From a virus, in the IMG/VR virus record IMGVR_UViG_3300030107_005474, positions 1 to 23,148 of that record: a stretch of 23,148 nt of DNA; one strand, 5' to 3'. The translations under genes were made by a program, and so were the position numbers. Of this stretch, positions 20,552 through 23,148 are shown piece after piece. The notes beneath the pieces are model-generated. The model was not told the DNA's origin. It did no database searches and worked only from the letters and a program-made list of their open reading frames with translations. The first letter of the stretch is position 1; every line of letters begins with the position of its first letter.

Positions 20552-20812
20552 AGAATTTTTTTTATTATAAATACTATCTTTAATTCTTTTTATTACTGCA
20601 CATTTTTCATATTCTTCTGTTTCTATAAAATGGTCTATAATTTCTGTATATACATCTTCTTCTATATCTTCAATATTTGTATATGGTTCAAAAGGAAGTA
20701 CACATCCATTATATTCTATTAAGTCCTCTATATGTAATTTTCCTGTTATTACATAATAAGCGTTTTTATATATATCATTAAATATCACGTTATCTTTTTT
20801 AGATTGACTCAT
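20549..20812 (-). CDS. Hypothetical 87-aa acidic protein
   Basis: The frame is open further upstream, but that would overlap the endolysin gene by up to 89 bases. The ATG at 20812 (14-base overlap) is preferred; 20833 is possible. The product is acidic with the segment YEKCAVIKRIKDSI near the C-terminus, a pattern I have seen in small phage proteins but cannot assign. It follows the lysis genes and precedes the virion genes. Confidence 0.6.
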   Translation of the reverse strand: MSQSKKDNVIFNDIYKNAYYVITGKLHIEDLIEYNGCVLPFEPYTNIEDIEEDVYTEIIDHFIETEEYEKCAVIKRIKDSIYNKKNS

Positions 20813-21263
20813 GCTTATATCTTGTTCTACCATTTTTATCTCTATATGCAATAGTAAGTTTTTTTCTATTTTGTCTATGTGTAACATAACTTATATGTAT
20901 CCAATTAGGATTTCTTTTATCTCCAAACTCCCATATTAGCTGGTCAAATTCTAAATTGTCTTTTATATAATGATACATTTCAGCATTTGTTTTATATCCA
21001 AAAGTATCATCTATATCTATAGCTTGACCTTTACAGTGTTGAGATTTTTTATCACCACCTATTGCTCTATTTACTTTTTCAGACCTAAAAAAACTATTTA
21101 CTTTTATTGGCCCTCCCACCCACTCTCTTAATGGTTCAAATACATAATGAGCAATATCATGCATACATTTTAATTGTTCTGCATTTGGAGTGTTGTCTAA
21201 TCCTTTTCTTAGAGCAGTTGCACTATACGTGCCCTCTTTATCACTAATATGCTTACTTATCAT
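20799..21263 (-). CDS. Endolysin, M15 family peptidase (154 aa)
   Basis: Zinc D,D-peptidase that would cleave peptidoglycan peptides during lysis. The M15 pattern is complete: SFFRS at 57-61, the VNRAIGGDKKSQHCKGQAID stretch with zinc ligands H76 and D83, and WIHISY with the terminal His at 123. No signal peptide, so release would need the holin encoded directly upstream; the two genes overlap by ATGA. A second wall-cleaving protein, the 830-aa virion-type one, is encoded elsewhere, so this one is the likely lysis enzyme. Confidence 0.88.
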   Translation of the reverse strand: MISKHISDKEGTYSATALRKGLDNTPNAEQLKCMHDIAHYVFEPLREWVGGPIKVNSFFRSEKVNRAIGGDKKSQHCKGQAIDIDDTFGYKTNAEMYHYIKDNLEFDQLIWEFGDKRNPNWIHISYVTHRQNRKKLTIAYRDKNGRTRYKHESI

Positions 21264-21652
21264 TTTTTTGTTTTTTCTAAAGACCTACCACCAAAGTAAG
21301 CACCTATTACGGTAATTAATACTAATTGTAATAAATCTGTCCATTTTGCTTCTACTACAAAATTAATAACACCAGCATCAATAAATATTAATAGTACTGT
21401 TGATAATACTAAAAATATTAAAACTAATGGCCTTACATTTTTACTTAACCAAGAATCTGATTTCATATCAGCTTCCCATCTAGTAGAAATTTCTTTTTCC
21501 ATTTGTGTTTCATAAGACGCTATTAATTCTTGCATTTTTTGTTTGGCTTCTAATTTTTCTTCTTTAGAAGTATGTAAGTTATCTATAACTCCACCTACAC
21601 CTTCCACTAAATCTTTAGCTCCTCCGCTAAATAAATTTCCTAGTATATTCAT
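21260..21652 (-). CDS. Holin, three-TM superfamily (130 aa)
   Basis: Matches the Holin_3TMs pattern: a Gly-rich N-terminus (GGAKDLVEGVGGVID), TSKEEKLEAKQKM, a tryptophan followed by the SWLSKNVRPLVLI signature, and hydrophobic segments at about residues 73-100 and 105-122. It would form pores in the inner membrane at the end of infection and let the M15 endolysin reach the wall. The overlap with the endolysin gene (ATGA) makes a typical lysis pair. How many segments cross the membrane cannot be fixed by eye. Confidence 0.85.
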   Translation of the reverse strand: MNILGNLFSGGAKDLVEGVGGVIDNLHTSKEEKLEAKQKMQELIASYETQMEKEISTRWEADMKSDSWLSKNVRPLVLIFLVLSTVLLIFIDAGVINFVVEAKWTDLLQLVLITVIGAYFGGRSLEKTKK

Positions 21653-21680
21653 AATTTTATTATTTTAATTATTATTATTA

Positions 21681-23078
21681 TTATGTACCTTCTTCTCCTC
21701 CTACGCTTAAATCTGTACCACCACTAACACTATCATCACTAGAACCGCCAGAGCCTCCTGAAGGAGAGTATCCTACTGTACCTCCTCCTGTACCCCCTCC
21801 TGTACTTCCTGTAACAGGTGATGGACCTTGTTGTCCTATATTGCTTGTTGGCACTCCTGGGTCTGGGTTTATTTCTTTGCACCCTGAATTAATACATTCT
21901 TGTTCAGTTTCATATTGACCCGATAATCCATGTATCTCTATACATTTATGACCAAACTTAGGGTGGTCTCCTATTTGAACACAGTCCCATGATGATGGAT
22001 ATACAGGTGGCGTAAACCAACAATCAGGGTCTACAGCTGTGTCCCATCCAGTCATACCATACATATCAGTCTCTGGAGTTTGAGATATCGTAAAATTTGA
22101 TAAATCTAACTTATAAACTGATACAGGATGATTACCTATTAGCGTCATATATACATTTGAGCCATAAGTAAATACGTTTAAGTTTCTACTCAAGTCTGTA
22201 GCATTCATCATATTTACAAAAGACACCATACCTGGATTATATATATGTTCAGGTATAATACACTCTCCTATAACATTACCATTACTATCATATTGTCTAG
22301 CCCAAGCTTCTGGAGAGTCATGACGTACTTCCATTACTGTAACATGAGTATTAGTGGTAGGTATATATACTAAACTTCCAAATGAAGCAAGATGATAAGG
22401 GTCTTTTAATTTATGTATAGGTCTCCAATCTATAGGGTCATTAGAGTTCGCTGGAGGTACACCAATTTTAGCAATCGTAGGTTTACCTATTAAATCTCCT
22501 CTACCTATAGAAGTTAAATATCCATGGTCAAATAATACTCCAGCTGCACTTAAAACTTGCCATCCAGCAGAAATTTGGTTAGTTGCGCACATTCCTATTC
22601 CTGTAGAATATCCAAAACTTTGACAACCACCTGAACCTCCAGCCCATTGTCCATTCCATATAACTCCATTAAAAGAAGTAGTAGTACTTGATGTTACATA
22701 ATTCATAAGTCCGTGCTCTTTCACGTGTGAAGGTAAAGTCCATGACCTTGTTGGGCTCACATTACAGTCAGCTAATATTTCCCATTCGTCTATTTGAATC
22801 TCCCACCCATGAAATTGTGAACATGGTAAATTATTTGGATTTATTTTTTTAATCCAAAATTTATTTCCTCTTCTAGCTATATTACCTGGATAGCTACTAC
22901 CAAAAGATTCTTCATTCCAAAATGCCGCATTTATATGTCCATTAGGCTGAAATCCAATTCCATGATTTATCGGGTCATTCCACGGAAAAAGTGGATTGTG
23001 AAATCTAATTCTCGAAGGTTGGAAAAATATAACACTACTACAATCTAAACAAAATCCACTATTATTATTATGACTCAT
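21681..23078 (-). CDS. Probable tail fibre or receptor-binding protein with Cys-rich C-terminus (465 aa)
   Basis: The N-terminal 220 residues are rich in Trp, Asn, Gly and Cys. The middle (about 230-330) shows repeated beta segments (GSLVYIPTTNTHVTVMEV, GSNVYMTLI...VSVYKLDL) like propeller blades. A Cys module with Cys366, 379, 395 and 400 follows, ending ECINSGCKEINPDPG, then a Gly/Ser tail of about 50 residues. The upstream partial gene ends with the same module, so these are tandem relatives. Disulfide-rich modules and Gly/Ser tails suit exposed receptor-binding parts, but no family is named. It lies just upstream of the lysis genes. Confidence 0.7.
   Translation of the reverse strand: MSHNNNSGFCLDCSSVIFFQPSRIRFHNPLFPWNDPINHGIGFQPNGHINAAFWNEESFGSSYPGNIARRGNKFWIKKINPNNLPCSQFHGWEIQIDEWEILADCNVSPTRSWTLPSHVKEHGLMNYVTSSTTTSFNGVIWNGQWAGGSGGCQSFGYSTGIGMCATNQISAGWQVLSAAGVLFDHGYLTSIGRGDLIGKPTIAKIGVPPANSNDPIDWRPIHKLKDPYHLASFGSLVYIPTTNTHVTVMEVRHDSPEAWARQYDSNGNVIGECIIPEHIYNPGMVSFVNMMNATDLSRNLNVFTYGSNVYMTLIGNHPVSVYKLDLSNFTISQTPETDMYGMTGWDTAVDPDCWFTPPVYPSSWDCVQIGDHPKFGHKCIEIHGLSGQYETEQECINSGCKEINPDPGVPTSNIGQQGPSPVTGSTGGGTGGGTVGYSPSGGSGGSSDDSVSGGTDLSVGGEEGT
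21847..21901. repeat. Repeat of C-terminal Cys-module coding DNA, copy 1 (copy 2 at 23094-23148)
   Basis: Two 55-base segments, here and at 23094-23148, align without gaps with roughly 45 identical positions and encode ECINSGCKEINPDPG and ECLNAGCKEIDPDPG. They mark duplicated or recombining ends of neighbouring genes. Copy 2 runs to the window edge, so the true repeat is longer than seen. Confidence 0.75.
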
Positions 23079-23080
23079 TT

Positions 23081-23148
23081 TTATAAACTTATTGTTGGTA
23101 TTCCTGGGTCTGGGTCAATTTCTTTACATCCCGCATTTAAACATTCTT
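23081..23148 (-). CDS. C-terminal end of a paralogous Cys-rich protein (partial)
   Basis: Only 21 codons and the stop (TAA at 23083-23081) are inside the window. They read ECLNAGCKEIDPDPG followed by a short hydrophobic end, and match residues 394-408 of the 465-aa protein encoded next to it. Unlike that protein it stops soon after the module and lacks the Gly/Ser tail. It is probably another fibre or receptor-binding gene in a tandem pair, three bases upstream of the next ATG. Confidence 0.75.
   Translation of the reverse strand, partial: ECLNAGCKEIDPDPGIPTISL

Noticed and set aside
20799-20887. Possible frameshift fusion between the endolysin and the 112-codon frame overlapping it
   Set aside because: An internal ATG at 20812 gives a simple 14-base overlap, the endolysin is complete, and I see no slippery sequence.

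Overview
The window is a piece of an AT-rich double-stranded DNA phage genome, or a prophage or metagenomic phage contig, whose host is probably a member of the Bacteroidota, plausibly a marine flavobacterium. The host inference rests on four perfect copies of the Bacteroidota -7 promoter box TAnnTTTG placed in front of minus-strand genes (1089-1096, 4142-4149, 19060-19067, 20544-20551). A-rich translation starts without strong Shine-Dalgarno sequences, and protein families typical of phages from that phylum, agree with it. No terminase, portal, major capsid protein, DNA polymerase or integrase is visible, so morphology and lifestyle cannot be settled here.

Layout. (1) 1-4113, minus strand: late-type genes transcribed leftward in two units. 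One runs from a promoter at 4142-4149 through two small proteins and an 830-residue protein carrying two peptidoglycan-cleaving domains, to a terminator at 1132-1159. The next starts at a promoter at 1089-1096 and leaves the window. (2) 4114-6644: a gene-poor control region followed by small plus-strand genes. Each gene ends in its own terminator, three of them overlapping the stop codon, and the region ends in two tandem structured RNA elements with possible pseudoknots (6411-6573). (3) 6645-10192, plus strand: a tight run of small, mostly unrecognised early genes plus a DUF932-type protein and a winged-helix protein, ending in a strong terminator at 10199-10219. (4) 10257-17694, plus strand: replication and recombination genes, namely DnaB helicase, HU-like protein, Rad52-like annealing protein, SSB-like protein, RusA-like resolvase, DnaA domain IV-like protein, PD-(D/E)XK exonuclease, DUF3310 protein and adenine methyltransferase, mixed with small unknown proteins. 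(5) 17691-23148, minus strand: an HTH-metallophosphoesterase, three beta-rich probable virion proteins, an M15 endolysin with a three-TM-type holin, and a Cys-rich fibre-like protein preceded by the end of a relative.

How it works together (inference): the plus-strand module would take over the host, load helicase, and recombine and resolve phage DNA. The minus-strand genes on both flanks would build the particle and lyse the cell. The two transcription directions collide at 17691-17694, where convergent genes share a TTAA that provides both stop codons.

Most notable observations: reading by eye I found a single GATC (18527) in the whole 23 kb although the phage encodes a Dam-like methyltransferase; the tandem structured RNAs at 6411-6573 have mutually exclusive pairings; and a stand-alone DnaA domain IV-like protein occurs in the same window as a tandem TTATCAAC repeat that overlaps a promoter.
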